Of a DNA stretch of 38,036 nt, positions 1 to 7,775 are shown piece by piece. The translations under genes were made by a program, and so were the position numbers. The notes beneath the pieces are model-generated. The model was not told the DNA's origin. It worked only from the letters and a program-made list of their open reading frames with translations, and did not search any database. Origin of the DNA: Chloroflexota bacterium (GTDB lineage Bacteria > Chloroflexota > Anaerolineae > Anaerolineales > Villigracilaceae); contig JACPVB010000195.1 of assembly GCA_016191985.1 (NCBI GenBank), positions 1 to 38,036 of the forward strand. The letters run 5' to 3'. The first letter of the stretch is position 1, and every line of letters starts with the position of its first letter.

Positions 1-380
1 ACAATCGCGCCCGCGCTAAAACCAACCAGCGGCAGCCCCGCTTGAACCTTCTTTTTCAAATATGGCATCACCCCGCTGATATGCAAACGATGATTGAGCA
101 AAAACGTGTTTCCACCGGGGATGTAAACCAGAGACGCATCCTGCAGAATATCCTCGATCTCTTTCTGGCGCATCAACTCGGCGTTAATGGTTTGCAAATG
201 CGCCAAGCCTTTGAATGCAGCCTCATTCATCCCCAGCCATTTCTCCGCATATAACGACGCCAATGGCATGTACGCAATGACGGGATCGTCTTTATTTTCC
301 AAATACGGGCGGCTGGCTTCGACAATATCATTGATGTCATTTCGGCCGGGGGTGGAGAAGAGATGGAGGTTGGGAGACAT
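1..380 (-). CDS. Peptidase S51 family protein (dipeptidase E/cyanophycinase-like), C-terminus cut by window edge
   Basis: Reading the minus strand from the ATG at 380 gives 126 open codons that run off the left edge; this frame has no stop in the window. The protein starts MSPNLHLFSTPG, has a PGGNT motif near residues 89-92 and ends in GFSAGA, where Ser122 sits in the nucleophile-elbow position of S51 serine peptidases. The family cleaves Asp-containing dipeptides, cyanophycin or related peptides. The start lies 9 nt after the tmk stop, so it is probably the next gene of the same operon. The partner His and Glu lie outside the window, so the exact subfamily cannot be set. Confidence 0.8.
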   Translation of the reverse strand, partial: MSPNLHLFSTPGRNDINDIVEASRPYLENKDDPVIAYMPLASLYAEKWLGMNEAAFKGLAHLQTINAELMRQKEIEDILQDASLVYIPGGNTFLLNHRLHISGVMPYLKKKVQAGLPLVGFSAGAI

Positions 381-389
381 GGGAAACTT

Positions 390-1013
390 TCAACCTTCAA
401 CCTTCAACCTTCCAATAATCACCTTCCTCAATTCCTCCTGCACCGACTCCCACTTCTGGTCCGAGTTGACCACCATCCAGCGATTCGGTTCTGCTTTCAC
501 CATCTCCAAATACCCGGCGCGGACTCGTTTGTGGAATTCCACAGTATAGGCATCCATGCGATTCCATTCGACTTCATTTTGCGTTTTGCGTTTTAGACCG
601 ATCTCTACTTCAAGGTCAAGCAAAATGGTGAGGTTGGGAGTCAAACCACCTGTGGCGTATTTGACCAGCGCGCGGACTTGATCTAAATCCTGCTGGTGTC
701 CATAACCCTGATAGGCAATGGTTGAATCATAATAGCGGTCTGAAATAACGATCTCATCATCCGCCAGGCGCGGCTTGATGACCTGCTCCACGATCTGCGC
801 ACGCGCGGCCTGATAGAGCAGGGTTTCCGTGCGTGGGTGCATTTCCGCATTTTTCAAATCATGCAAAATATCGCGGATCTGTTCGCTGATGGAGGTTCCG
901 CCCGGTTCGCGGGTGGGAAACACGATATGCCCTTGCTCGCGCAGGAATTCAACGAGATGGGGAATGTGGGATGTCTTGCCGGAGCCTTCGGGGCCTTCGA
1001 GTGTGATGAACAT
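390..1013 (-). CDS. tmk: Thymidylate kinase (dTMP kinase)
   Basis: A 207-residue protein of normal length for the family. It phosphorylates dTMP to dTDP in the cytoplasm for DNA synthesis. The P-loop GPEGSGKTS lies at about residues 7-15, the TREPGGT motif of dTMP binding follows near residue 34, and the DRYYDSTIAYQG segment carries the DRY motif. The gene follows an R3H/AAA ATPase gene with a 94-nt gap that holds a small palindromic repeat. Its last codons are made of a 7-bp unit (tcaacct on the plus strand) repeated three times at 390-410, so the C-terminal residues KVEG and the stop codon come from a tandem repeat. Confidence 0.95.
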   Translation of the reverse strand: MFITLEGPEGSGKTSHIPHLVEFLREQGHIVFPTREPGGTSISEQIRDILHDLKNAEMHPRTETLLYQAARAQIVEQVIKPRLADDEIVISDRYYDSTIAYQGYGHQQDLDQVRALVKYATGGLTPNLTILLDLEVEIGLKRKTQNEVEWNRMDAYTVEFHKRVRAGYLEMVKAEPNRWMVVNSDQKWESVQEELRKVIIGRLKVEG

Positions 1014-1022
1014 GGGTTATCC

Positions 1023-1105
1023 GTAGGGACAGGGCTTGCCCCTGTCCATGGTTTTATTTCCCGAAATAATAATACAAAAAGGGCGACCGCGAGGATCGCC
1101 CCTAC
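1023..1105. repeat. Intergenic palindromic repeat (GTAGGG...CCCTAC)
   Basis: The space between tmk and the R3H/AAA gene begins with gtaggg and ends with cccctac. Inside are two perfect hairpins: ggacaggg/ccctgtcc (1027-1034 with 1040-1047) and gggcga/tcgccc (1081-1086 with 1096-1101). Similar GTAGGGGCGA-type ends occur at about 22661, 24475, 29784 and, inverted, 19078, which points to a dispersed non-coding repeat family rather than a gene-specific signal. Confidence 0.65.
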
Positions 1106-1107
1106 AT

Positions 1108-2736
1108 TTACTCCCTAAAAATCCTCACATGCCTTCGCGGTTCCTTCCCATACGAATGACTCACCAACTCGGCGTTGCGCGCCATTTCATGTTGGAGTCT
1201 TCGCACGAGCGAGGGACCGGGCGGCAGATCCACCCAGCGCTCGCCATTTAATACAGCGGCAATGGCTTGCTGGGTTTCATGGCGGACATCGTCCATTGCA
1301 TCGCGCGGGTGCTGCTGTTCGGAGAGGTTATACAGGTCGCCAAGGAACTGCTCCACTTGCGCCACCGTGTTCGCGCGCAGCACATAAATGGGCATGCCGC
1401 GTTGTTCGGCTTCGATGACGGTCTGTTCGCGGTTGCGATAATACGTCCGCAAAGTGACGAGCACGTTGGCTTCGTTCACATCGGTCACCACCACGGCGGG
1501 CACGCCGAGTCTCTTGGCAGCTTGCATCAGTCGATTGCGGGCCACGCCATAGGCAAAGACTCGCACGGTCTGCAATTTTGCGCTGATGTTCGAGGTTGCA
1601 ACGACGGGCGGGTTGATCGACTCGGAGCGTGGCGAATGGTCCTCGAGAACAGGAACAGGCCTGCCCGGAGTCTGATCGAAAGGCTGACGTCGAGTACGAG
1701 GCGATTTCGGTTCCACTTTGGTGGTGGGCTTGGGCAGCGTGGCCTTTTCGATCTGCACCTGTCCCGCTTCATCGCGGGTGCGAATCTCCGGCGACATGGG
1801 CACGTCACGCAGAAGCGCATCCACAGCGGACATGATATCGACATGGACAGCAAATCGTTCGCGGTGCTGGATTTCGATCAGGACATCGAAGGTGGGCGGA
1901 GCGCGTCTTTCCAAAACTGTTTTCTGGGTGCCGCGTCGACGGGCTTCCTCGTCTGACAGAGTGACCGCTTCAATGCCGCCGACAAGGTCGCTCAGCGTTG
2001 GGTTGAGCAAAAGATTATCAAGGGTCTGACCGTGCGCCGTACCGATGAGCTGCACGCCGCGCTCGGCGATGGTGCGCGCAGCGAGGGTTTCTAACTCGCG
2101 CCCGATCTCGTCAATGACGATGACTTCGGGGTTGTGATTCTCAACGGCTTCGATCATCACTTCATGTTGAAGCATCGGCTCGCGGACCTGCATTCGGCGT
2201 GCCTTGCCAACAGCGGGATGCGGCACATCGCCATCTCCACCGATCTCGTTGGAGGTATCGACGATGACAACACGTTTGTTTTCAGCGAGGATGCGCGCGG
2301 CTTCGCGCAGAAGGGTGGTCTTGCCAACGCCAGGGCGGCCAAGAATCAGCACGGACTTGCCCGATTCGATGATATCTTGAATAATGTCCACAGTGCCGTA
2401 GACGGCGCGCCCCACACGGCAGGTTAAACCGACGATGGCCCCGCGCCGGTTGCGAATGGCGGAGATGCGGTGGAGCGTGCGCTCCATGCCGGCGCGGTTA
2501 TCGGCGTCGAAGTCGCCGATACGCTCGGTGATATGGTCAATTTCTGTGCGGGTAATCTCTTTTTCAGAAAGGGTGATTTCACCCTCCACAAATCGCGCGG
2601 CGGGCAGGCGGCCAAGGTCAATGACGATCTCGATCAATTTGTCGCTGTTATTGGCCTTTTCCACCGCATGGCGAAGGTTGGTTGGGAGGACATCCAGGAG
2701 AACGTCTAGATCGTCTGTAATTCGATGTTGGGTCAT
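1108..2736 (-). CDS. R3H domain-containing AAA ATPase, SpoIIIAA/Ycf45-like
   Basis: A 542-residue protein. It has an N-terminal helical region, then a P-loop ATPase core with Walker A GRPGVGKTT (about 133-141) and Walker B EVIVIDEIG (204-212), the layout seen in the SpoIIIAA/Ycf45 group of secretion-type ATPases. After a linker rich in Pro and Arg there is a second globular region (about 390-480), and the last 33 residues carry an R-x3-H motif (R512, H516) typical of the single-strand nucleic-acid-binding R3H domain. The role is not known; nucleic-acid-dependent ATPase activity is the natural inference. The ATG at 2736 has no clear Shine-Dalgarno sequence. It precedes tmk on the same strand. 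Confidence 0.85.
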   Translation of the reverse strand: MTQHRITDDLDVLLDVLPTNLRHAVEKANNSDKLIEIVIDLGRLPAARFVEGEITLSEKEITRTEIDHITERIGDFDADNRAGMERTLHRISAIRNRRGAIVGLTCRVGRAVYGTVDIIQDIIESGKSVLILGRPGVGKTTLLREAARILAENKRVVIVDTSNEIGGDGDVPHPAVGKARRMQVREPMLQHEVMIEAVENHNPEVIVIDEIGRELETLAARTIAERGVQLIGTAHGQTLDNLLLNPTLSDLVGGIEAVTLSDEEARRRGTQKTVLERRAPPTFDVLIEIQHRERFAVHVDIMSAVDALLRDVPMSPEIRTRDEAGQVQIEKATLPKPTTKVEPKSPRTRRQPFDQTPGRPVPVLEDHSPRSESINPPVVATSNISAKLQTVRVFAYGVARNRLMQAAKRLGVPAVVVTDVNEANVLVTLRTYYRNREQTVIEAEQRGMPIYVLRANTVAQVEQFLGDLYNLSEQQHPRDAMDDVRHETQQAIAAVLNGERWVDLPPGPSLVRRLQHEMARNAELVSHSYGKEPRRHVRIFRE

Positions 2737-2935
2737 ATGTTAAGTTTCAAATTTCAGGTGTCAGGTATCAAGTGACACGTTAATACGAAAAAGGAAAGAA
2801 GAAAGAACTTTGCTCGCGTGGGTTTGAAACTACGCGGCTTTTCGGTTTGGAAAATTAGTGGGAAATGTTGAACATGGCAATGATCCTGCCTCGTCGAGAA
2901 ATGTCACGCGCCAGGTGTAGGTCACGTGCAGGGAT

Positions 2936-2947
2936 ATTATAGCAGTG
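2936..2947 (-). promoter_or_regulatory. Possible -10 element upstream of the R3H/AAA-tmk operon
   Basis: The minus strand reads CACTGCTATAAT, with TATAAT at 2941-2936, 195 nt upstream of the R3H/AAA start. The same 12-mer occurs at 3766-3755 in front of the nucleotidyltransferase gene. No good -35 hexamer is present 16-18 nt upstream. The 2737-3030 gap otherwise holds nothing I recognise. Confidence 0.4.
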
Positions 2948-3030
2948 TCTCGGCTGGCAATAAATTAAAGACTTGTGTTAATTTTGTCGAGTTGTCAGAC
3001 GAATTTTCCCGCTACATAGCCAATCTTGAT

Positions 3031-3411
3031 TTATTTTGATCTGAGATAACTTTGTGCGGCGGCAAGAAATTCGCGGGCCTGTTCAATGATTTCCTGCACG
3101 TCTTCCAAAATAAAATCAGAAGTTGCGCCATAATCTCCGATAATCCTTTGGCTGAAGGTGGTTACAAGCCAGCGCTGATATTTTGGGTCAAACTCACCTG
3201 TTTTCACAAAATGTTGGGCAAATGCTCCATGCACACCGCCATGTTTACTGAAATACATATCTTTTTCACCCAATAGGGCGCTCGCAATATAAAACATGGC
3301 GTAATAGACGCGGCTTATTGCAAAATCAAAGTCTCCATCCGCCATTGTATTTTCTGCATTATGAATGGCGCGCTCCGCTTTTGTCAGTAACTCGGCAGTT
3401 TCCTGTTTCAA
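3031..3411 (-). CDS. HEPN domain protein (PF05168-like), partner of the adjacent nucleotidyltransferase
   Basis: A 126-residue all-helical protein with the HEPN signature SRVYYAMFY and, later, KHGGVHGAFAQHFVKTGEF, which matches the non-HepT branch of HEPN proteins. The start is TTG at 3411, supported by a strong purine-rich ribosome binding site (agaggggg) and by a 4-nt TTGA overlap with the stop of the upstream nucleotidyltransferase. I see no R-x4-6-H ribonuclease motif: the Arg of SRVYYAM has no His within six residues. It may therefore be a non-catalytic, substrate-binding HEPN (HI0074-like) rather than an RNase toxin. Residue-level conclusions need structural comparison. Confidence 0.85.
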   Translation of the reverse strand: MKQETAELLTKAERAIHNAENTMADGDFDFAISRVYYAMFYIASALLGEKDMYFSKHGGVHGAFAQHFVKTGEFDPKYQRWLVTTFSQRIIGDYGATSDFILEDVQEIIEQAREFLAAAQSYLRSK

Positions 3412-3728
3412 ATTGCCACCCCCTCTTTTTTGACATTACGAAGCAGCGGGAATTTATTCATTTTCCATTCGCTTTCGCGCATGAAGAGAGGGCTGACCGT
3501 TATTTCAAAATCCAGGGAAAGGTCACCTATCAATTGGCTGATGCGGCGAAGCTCAGCCGCGCGGCGTTGAAAGTCGTTCAACACCACGAGCACATCCAAA
3601 TCCGAGCCATCCTTGTTGTCACCGCGTGCATAGGAACCATACAAATAGACAGAATCCAATTGTTCGCCATAGATGCGAACGAGACCTGTTTTTAGTTCTT
3701 TGAGGAGTCTTTTAATCTGTGGTGACAT
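3408..3728 (-). CDS. MNT-type minimal nucleotidyltransferase
   Basis: A 106-residue protein with the polymerase-beta fold signature GSYARGDNKDGSDLDVLVV: the GS and the SDLD carboxylates that bind metal are intact. A third acidic position is likely in the DFEITV segment. Such proteins pair with HEPN partners, some as antitoxins that AMPylate the HEPN toxin (MntA/HepT), others as two-part nucleotidyltransferases of unknown substrate. It lies first in a two-gene unit and overlaps the HEPN gene by 4 nt. A TATAAT-like box lies about 26 nt upstream of the ATG. Confidence 0.88.
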   Translation of the reverse strand: MSPQIKRLLKELKTGLVRIYGEQLDSVYLYGSYARGDNKDGSDLDVLVVLNDFQRRAAELRRISQLIGDLSLDFEITVSPLFMRESEWKMNKFPLLRNVKKEGVAI

Positions 3729-3754
3729 TAGTCCAACTCGATTACTTAATCTGT

Positions 3755-3766
3755 ATTATAGCAGTG
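3755..3766 (-). promoter_or_regulatory. Possible -10 element for the nucleotidyltransferase/HEPN pair
   Basis: The minus strand reads CACTGCTATAAT, ending about 26 nt before the ATG at 3728. It is the same 12-mer found upstream of the R3H/AAA gene. No convincing -35 box is visible, so it could be an extended or activator-dependent promoter. Confidence 0.45.
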
Positions 3767-3781
3767 CCGCAGTCAGTGCAC

Positions 3782-4621
3782 CTACACCTGCTGGCTTGTC
3801 ACGCCAAGTGAGGCATATTTCCTCTTCCAATTTTTAAGGACAAGGAACACCACCGGCAGGTTCGGGCCGACCCCGGAGATGCGGATGTATTTTTTGCTGG
3901 TCAGGTCGACCCGCACAAAATAGTTCTTGCCGTTGCGGGTCTGGGTGTAATTAAGGCTTAGGGACGCGACCTCATGTGCGCGAATAGATTTTTCGCTGAA
4001 GAAGTATTTGATAAACAGGGTATCCCCTTCAATGTTCAGAGATTTTGGCAAGGAGAATGTTACGTACGCAACAAAAAGCGCAATGATCAAAAAGAAGATG
4101 AAAATAACCACCCCTGCACCGGACTGGGTCAAAAGGAAAAAGCCCGTCCCCACTACAAACAGGGCAATGACGGCCAGCAGGATGTACCCATACCAATTCC
4201 TGGTCATTTCTCTGTAGTCCTGGGGTGTGAAAAGGTCGGGACGCTTGCTGCCGATAAACTCAACCACTTCGTTGTAACCAGCCAATTGTGAACTGGGCGC
4301 TACGGTTATATCGCCATCCAGATTATGCAACTTAATGGAATATCCCCTGCCTGAAACGCGGTTGATCTCACTCCATTTCAATGACTTTGCACCCAGCAGA
4401 CTTTGAGTGGAAATTTCATCGTCCGAGATCGTTGTTTTCACGGTCACCGAATACAGAGAGAATAGAAAAACCAGCACAAAAAATACGGCAAACGGCAGGG
4501 TGGAAACAGAATCGGCTCCATCAAACGATACGACCATCCCAACCGCCAGGGCGCCAAAGATCAATAACAACATCACAAACTGAAAAGGGGAATGACGATA
4601 GGTGCGCGGTTCATTAAGCAT
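3782..4621 (-). CDS. Membrane protein with two PH-like (bPH) soluble domains
   Basis: With the start at 4621 the protein has 279 residues. A longer start at 4651 is possible, but only 4621 has a ribosome binding site (aaagga about 10 nt upstream). Two transmembrane hairpins (about residues 14-60 and 143-190) each precede a beta-rich segment. The first contains a run like VTVKTTISDDEISTQS and the second SLNIEGDTLFIKYFFSEKSI, both resembling bacterial pleckstrin-homology-like domains. This repeated TM-hairpin plus PH-like arrangement suggests a membrane-associated stress or envelope protein of unknown role. It is a single gene, divergent from the DUF389-like gene. Confidence 0.75.
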   Translation of the reverse strand: MLNEPRTYRHSPFQFVMLLLIFGALAVGMVVSFDGADSVSTLPFAVFFVLVFLFSLYSVTVKTTISDDEISTQSLLGAKSLKWSEINRVSGRGYSIKLHNLDGDITVAPSSQLAGYNEVVEFIGSKRPDLFTPQDYREMTRNWYGYILLAVIALFVVGTGFFLLTQSGAGVVIFIFFLIIALFVAYVTFSLPKSLNIEGDTLFIKYFFSEKSIRAHEVASLSLNYTQTRNGKNYFVRVDLTSKKYIRISGVGPNLPVVFLVLKNWKRKYASLGVTSQQV

Positions 4622-4841
4622 GGGTATTTTTCCTTTGGCTGACTCTATCATATTTTGTAAATATTTTTACCGCCAGGAGCGTGAGGTTTTTCTTTGATTT
4701 TGTAGGTAATGCTTACAGCGTGACCGCCCCGTTACAAACATGGCCTACAGCGGATTTTTTGAAATGAAACTTTTTCATAGATGCTCTGTAGCAAAAGGCT
4801 TTTAAATCATTTCAAATCCATCATCCTCCCTTCCTATCCTG

Positions 4842-4847
4842 TATAAT
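4842..4847 (+). promoter_or_regulatory. -10 element giving a probably leaderless mRNA
   Basis: TATAAT lies 7 nt before the ATG at 4855, so transcription would start at or next to the first codon. There is no Shine-Dalgarno sequence before the ATG, in keeping with a leaderless transcript. No strong -35 box is visible. The rest of the 4622-4854 gap shows nothing I recognise. Confidence 0.5.
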
Positions 4848-4854
4848 TGAAAAC

Positions 4855-6195
4855 ATGTCCCTTTCTGATGACCCGATCATTCCAACGGAGCCGCCATCCC
4901 GTCCGCGAGAGGAAATTCGCAACCGCCGCAGGCGCGCCACGCGCCGTTCCTCCATCCCCCGGGATGCAGAGGGACAGGCCACACTCATCTCCGATCTTTC
5001 ACGCCGTGCGTATCCGTCCTTTGAATTATTCATCTTCTCGCTTGTGTGCGGCGCGATCCTTGGGCTGGGATTTTTGCTTGATTCACAAACCGTGCTTTTG
5101 CTCGGTATCCTCGTCGCACCGTTAATGACTCCCTGGGTGGGATTCCTGCTCTCCATCCTGACCGGCTCACCGCGTTTTCTTTTTGAAACCATCATGGCAT
5201 TGCTCATCAGCGCCGCGCTAGTCTTTGCCGGCGGCCTGCTCACGGGCTTTGCGGCGCGCCTCTTCATGCCGATGACTCTCACCAATGTCTTCATTCATTC
5301 GCGATTGTGGCTTCCCGCATTGGTGGTGCTTGCCATCGGCGCAGTCACACTGGTTGCATCCTTTGCGCGTTCCGAGGAAAAACCGTTCCTGCCGAGCGTG
5401 CTGATTGCCTACGTTTTTTATCTGCCCATCAGTGCCGGTGGTTTTGGGCTTGGCTCCGGTTTGGAAGGCGTATGGCCGCAGGGCCTGCTTGTATTCCTTG
5501 CGCATTTTGCAATGGCTGGCGTGCTGGGTCTCATCACGTTGTATGCCTTAAGGCTCCGCCCGTCGATGGGGGGAATCATCTTCAGCGGAGTCGCATTCCT
5601 GCTCTTCGCGTGGATTCTGTTTGCTTTAATGGGATCAGGCTTCCCGTCGACGAATGAAGCGGCGGCAGCAATTTCCACGCCCACGACTCAAGCATCCCCG
5701 CTCCCTGCTTCAAGCGCGACCTCGAGCCTGCCATCCACGACGACAAGCAGTCCCCGCCCTTCCAGCACTTCCGCTCCGCGTACCCCCACAAATTCTCCTG
5801 CACCAGACGGAACGATCACAGTGACGGAGGAAACTCCCAGCCCCGTGCCGTTGACCATTGAAGTGACCCTGCCCGCCACTGAAACCCCCACCATCACATT
5901 GACCATTCCCGCCGCCCCAACCTATGGGAAAGTTGCCGCCAATGAAGGCGGCGGTGCGAACCTCAGACAGACCCCAGGCGGAAAATATGTAATGACCCTG
6001 CTCAACGGCACCATTGTGGAAACCTATTCAGATTTCACCGAGGTAAACGGGGTAACGTGGGTGCATGTGTTTGTGACGGTCAATGGACAACGTGTGGAAG
6101 GCTGGCTGTTAGAGTCGGTGGTGGCTTATGCCACGCCCGCACCAGATTTTGAAGCCTCCGCCACACCGACCTTTGGCGTGACCCCCGCTCCATAG
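4855..6195 (+). CDS. DUF389-like membrane protein with S/T/P-rich linker and C-terminal SH3b domain
   Basis: A 446-residue protein. A basic cytosolic N-terminus (1-52) leads to about six or seven membrane segments (55-260); LLGILVAPLMTPWVGFLLSILTG resembles the core of DUF389 proteins. Residues 264-357 form a Ser/Thr/Pro-rich low-complexity linker, and 358-425 resemble a bacterial SH3 domain (a GANLRQTPGG start and a WLLE end), which often binds cell-wall peptides or other ligands outside the membrane. The 3' neighbour, a phosphohexomutase, starts 31 nt downstream, so the two are likely cotranscribed. The substrate or role is unknown. Confidence 0.75.
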   Translation: MSLSDDPIIPTEPPSRPREEIRNRRRRATRRSSIPRDAEGQATLISDLSRRAYPSFELFIFSLVCGAILGLGFLLDSQTVLLLGILVAPLMTPWVGFLLSILTGSPRFLFETIMALLISAALVFAGGLLTGFAARLFMPMTLTNVFIHSRLWLPALVVLAIGAVTLVASFARSEEKPFLPSVLIAYVFYLPISAGGFGLGSGLEGVWPQGLLVFLAHFAMAGVLGLITLYALRLRPSMGGIIFSGVAFLLFAWILFALMGSGFPSTNEAAAAISTPTTQASPLPASSATSSLPSTTTSSPRPSSTSAPRTPTNSPAPDGTITVTEETPSPVPLTIEVTLPATETPTITLTIPAAPTYGKVAANEGGGANLRQTPGGKYVMTLLNGTIVETYSDFTEVNGVTWVHVFVTVNGQRVEGWLLESVVAYATPAPDFEASATPTFGVTPAP

Positions 6196-6226
6196 TTTTC
6201 ATATCAATTTTTAAAAAGGAAAATCA

Positions 6227-7675
6227 ATGCCCATTCATTTTGGCACCGACGGCTGGCGCGCCGTCATCTCAGACAGTTTTACATTCGGCAATTTACGGAT
6301 GGTCTCGCAGGCCATCGCAGACGCAGTGGCTTCCGACCATTGGGATAAATCCAACCATGTGGATGCCACGAAGATCGTGGTCGGCTACGATACACGCTTT
6401 CTCTCTGACCGTTTTGCGGGTGAGGTGGCGCGTGTGCTGGCCGCCAATGGTTTTACCGTTCTGCTGGCTCAATCCGATTCGCCCACACCCGCCATTTCAT
6501 ATTCGGTGAAACACAACAATGCCATCGCGGGCGTGATGATTACCGCCTCGCATAATGCGCCGCGTTATAACGGCGTAAAATTGAAGGGCGCGTTTGGCGG
6601 CTCGGCTCTCTCCGAACAATGCCGCCGTGTGGAAGTGTACATCAACGACAACGAAGAGCAGGCGCGCGGCCCCAACCTGATGGATTTCAAAAAGGCGCGT
6701 GAAGCGGGTTTGATCCAGAAGTTCAATCCATTGCCCGCTTATTTCGACCACCTGCGAACCCTGATCAACACCGATATTATTGCGGACAATCCCCAACGCT
6801 TCGTGGTGGACGCCATGTATGGCTCCGGGCGCGGCGTGATCAAATCCTTTTTACAGGGGACAGGCTGCGAGATCGCCGAGATCCGCGGCGAGATGAACCC
6901 CGGCTTCGGCGGCGTGCATCCCGAACCGATTGCAAAAAATCTCGGCGCATTGGCAAGCGCGGTCAGTTCCGGTGTTGGCAACTTCGGCGTGGTGACAGAT
7001 GGCGACGCGGACCGCATCGGCGCAATGGACGAACGTGGAAATTTTGTCGACCCGCACAAGATCATGGCTCTTTCATTGAAATATCTGGTTGAAAAACGCG
7101 GTATGAGCGGCGCAGTGGTGCGGACCGTCTCCACCACGCGCATGATCGACCGTCTGGCAATCCGTTACGGTTTGAAATTGTACGAGACCCCCGTCGGCTT
7201 CAATCACATTGCCGATTACATGATGAAGGAAGATGTGTTGATCGGCGGCGAAGAATCGGGCGGCATTTCCTTCAAGGGACATATTCCCGAAGGCGACGGG
7301 CCCATCATGGGATTGCTGTTGGTCGAGATGGTGGCCGAGTCGAAAAAGCCGCTCATTGAATTGGTGGATGATTTGCTTGCGGATGTCGGTCCAGCCCTTT
7401 ATGAGCGCGTGGACTTGCGCCTTAGTCGTCCCGTTGCCAAAGCGGAGATGACAGAGTTCCTCACCAAAAAAGCCCCAGCCGAGATCGGCGGACAAAACGT
7501 GCAGGAGATCAGTCAGCGTGACGGTGTCAAGTACATCATGGCCGATGATTCGTGGCTGCTCATCCGCCCATCGGGCACGGAACCCGTCCTGCGTGTGTAT
7601 GCAGAGGGACGTTCACAGGGAATGGTCAAATCCCTGATAGGATATGGAAAGACGGTGGCTGAAACGGTTGTGTAG
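6227..7675 (+). CDS. Phosphoglucomutase/phosphomannomutase (alpha-D-phosphohexomutase)
   Basis: A 482-residue enzyme with all four landmarks of the family: N-terminal GTDGWRA (6-12), phosphoserine loop TASHN (106-110, Ser108), metal loop DGDADR (258-263), sugar-binding GEESGG (341-346) and phosphate-binding RPSGTEP (447-453). It interconverts hexose 1- and 6-phosphates in the cytoplasm and could feed ADP-glucose (glgC at 17489) or GDP-mannose. Whether glucose or mannose is preferred cannot be read from the sequence alone. The start has a clear ribosome binding site (aaagga). It lies 31 nt after the DUF389-like gene and ends at a strong terminator. Confidence 0.93.
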   Translation: MPIHFGTDGWRAVISDSFTFGNLRMVSQAIADAVASDHWDKSNHVDATKIVVGYDTRFLSDRFAGEVARVLAANGFTVLLAQSDSPTPAISYSVKHNNAIAGVMITASHNAPRYNGVKLKGAFGGSALSEQCRRVEVYINDNEEQARGPNLMDFKKAREAGLIQKFNPLPAYFDHLRTLINTDIIADNPQRFVVDAMYGSGRGVIKSFLQGTGCEIAEIRGEMNPGFGGVHPEPIAKNLGALASAVSSGVGNFGVVTDGDADRIGAMDERGNFVDPHKIMALSLKYLVEKRGMSGAVVRTVSTTRMIDRLAIRYGLKLYETPVGFNHIADYMMKEDVLIGGEESGGISFKGHIPEGDGPIMGLLLVEMVAESKKPLIELVDDLLADVGPALYERVDLRLSRPVAKAEMTEFLTKKAPAEIGGQNVQEISQRDGVKYIMADDSWLLIRPSGTEPVLRVYAEGRSQGMVKSLIGYGKTVAETVV

Positions 7676-7726
7676 GATGCGATTAGATCCGATAACACGG
7701 CAGGCTTTAATGTGAAGCTGCTATAT

Positions 7727-7759
7727 AAAAAAGGACAGCCGAGTTGCTGTCCTTTTTTT
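7727..7759. terminator. Bidirectional rho-independent terminator
   Basis: The perfect stem aaggacagc/gctgtcctt (7731-7739 with 7746-7754, loop 7740-7745) is flanked by an A run on the left and seven T on the right, so it can end both the mutase transcript on the plus strand and the convergent LPNTG-protein transcript on the minus strand. Confidence 0.9.
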
Positions 7760-7775
7760 CATGCGGGAAAATTTT

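Noticed and set aside
3031..3728. Type VII toxin-antitoxin (HepT/MntA)
   Set aside because: The HEPN lacks the R-x4-6-H ribonuclease motif and belongs by sequence to the other HEPN branch; left as a nucleotidyltransferase/HEPN pair.
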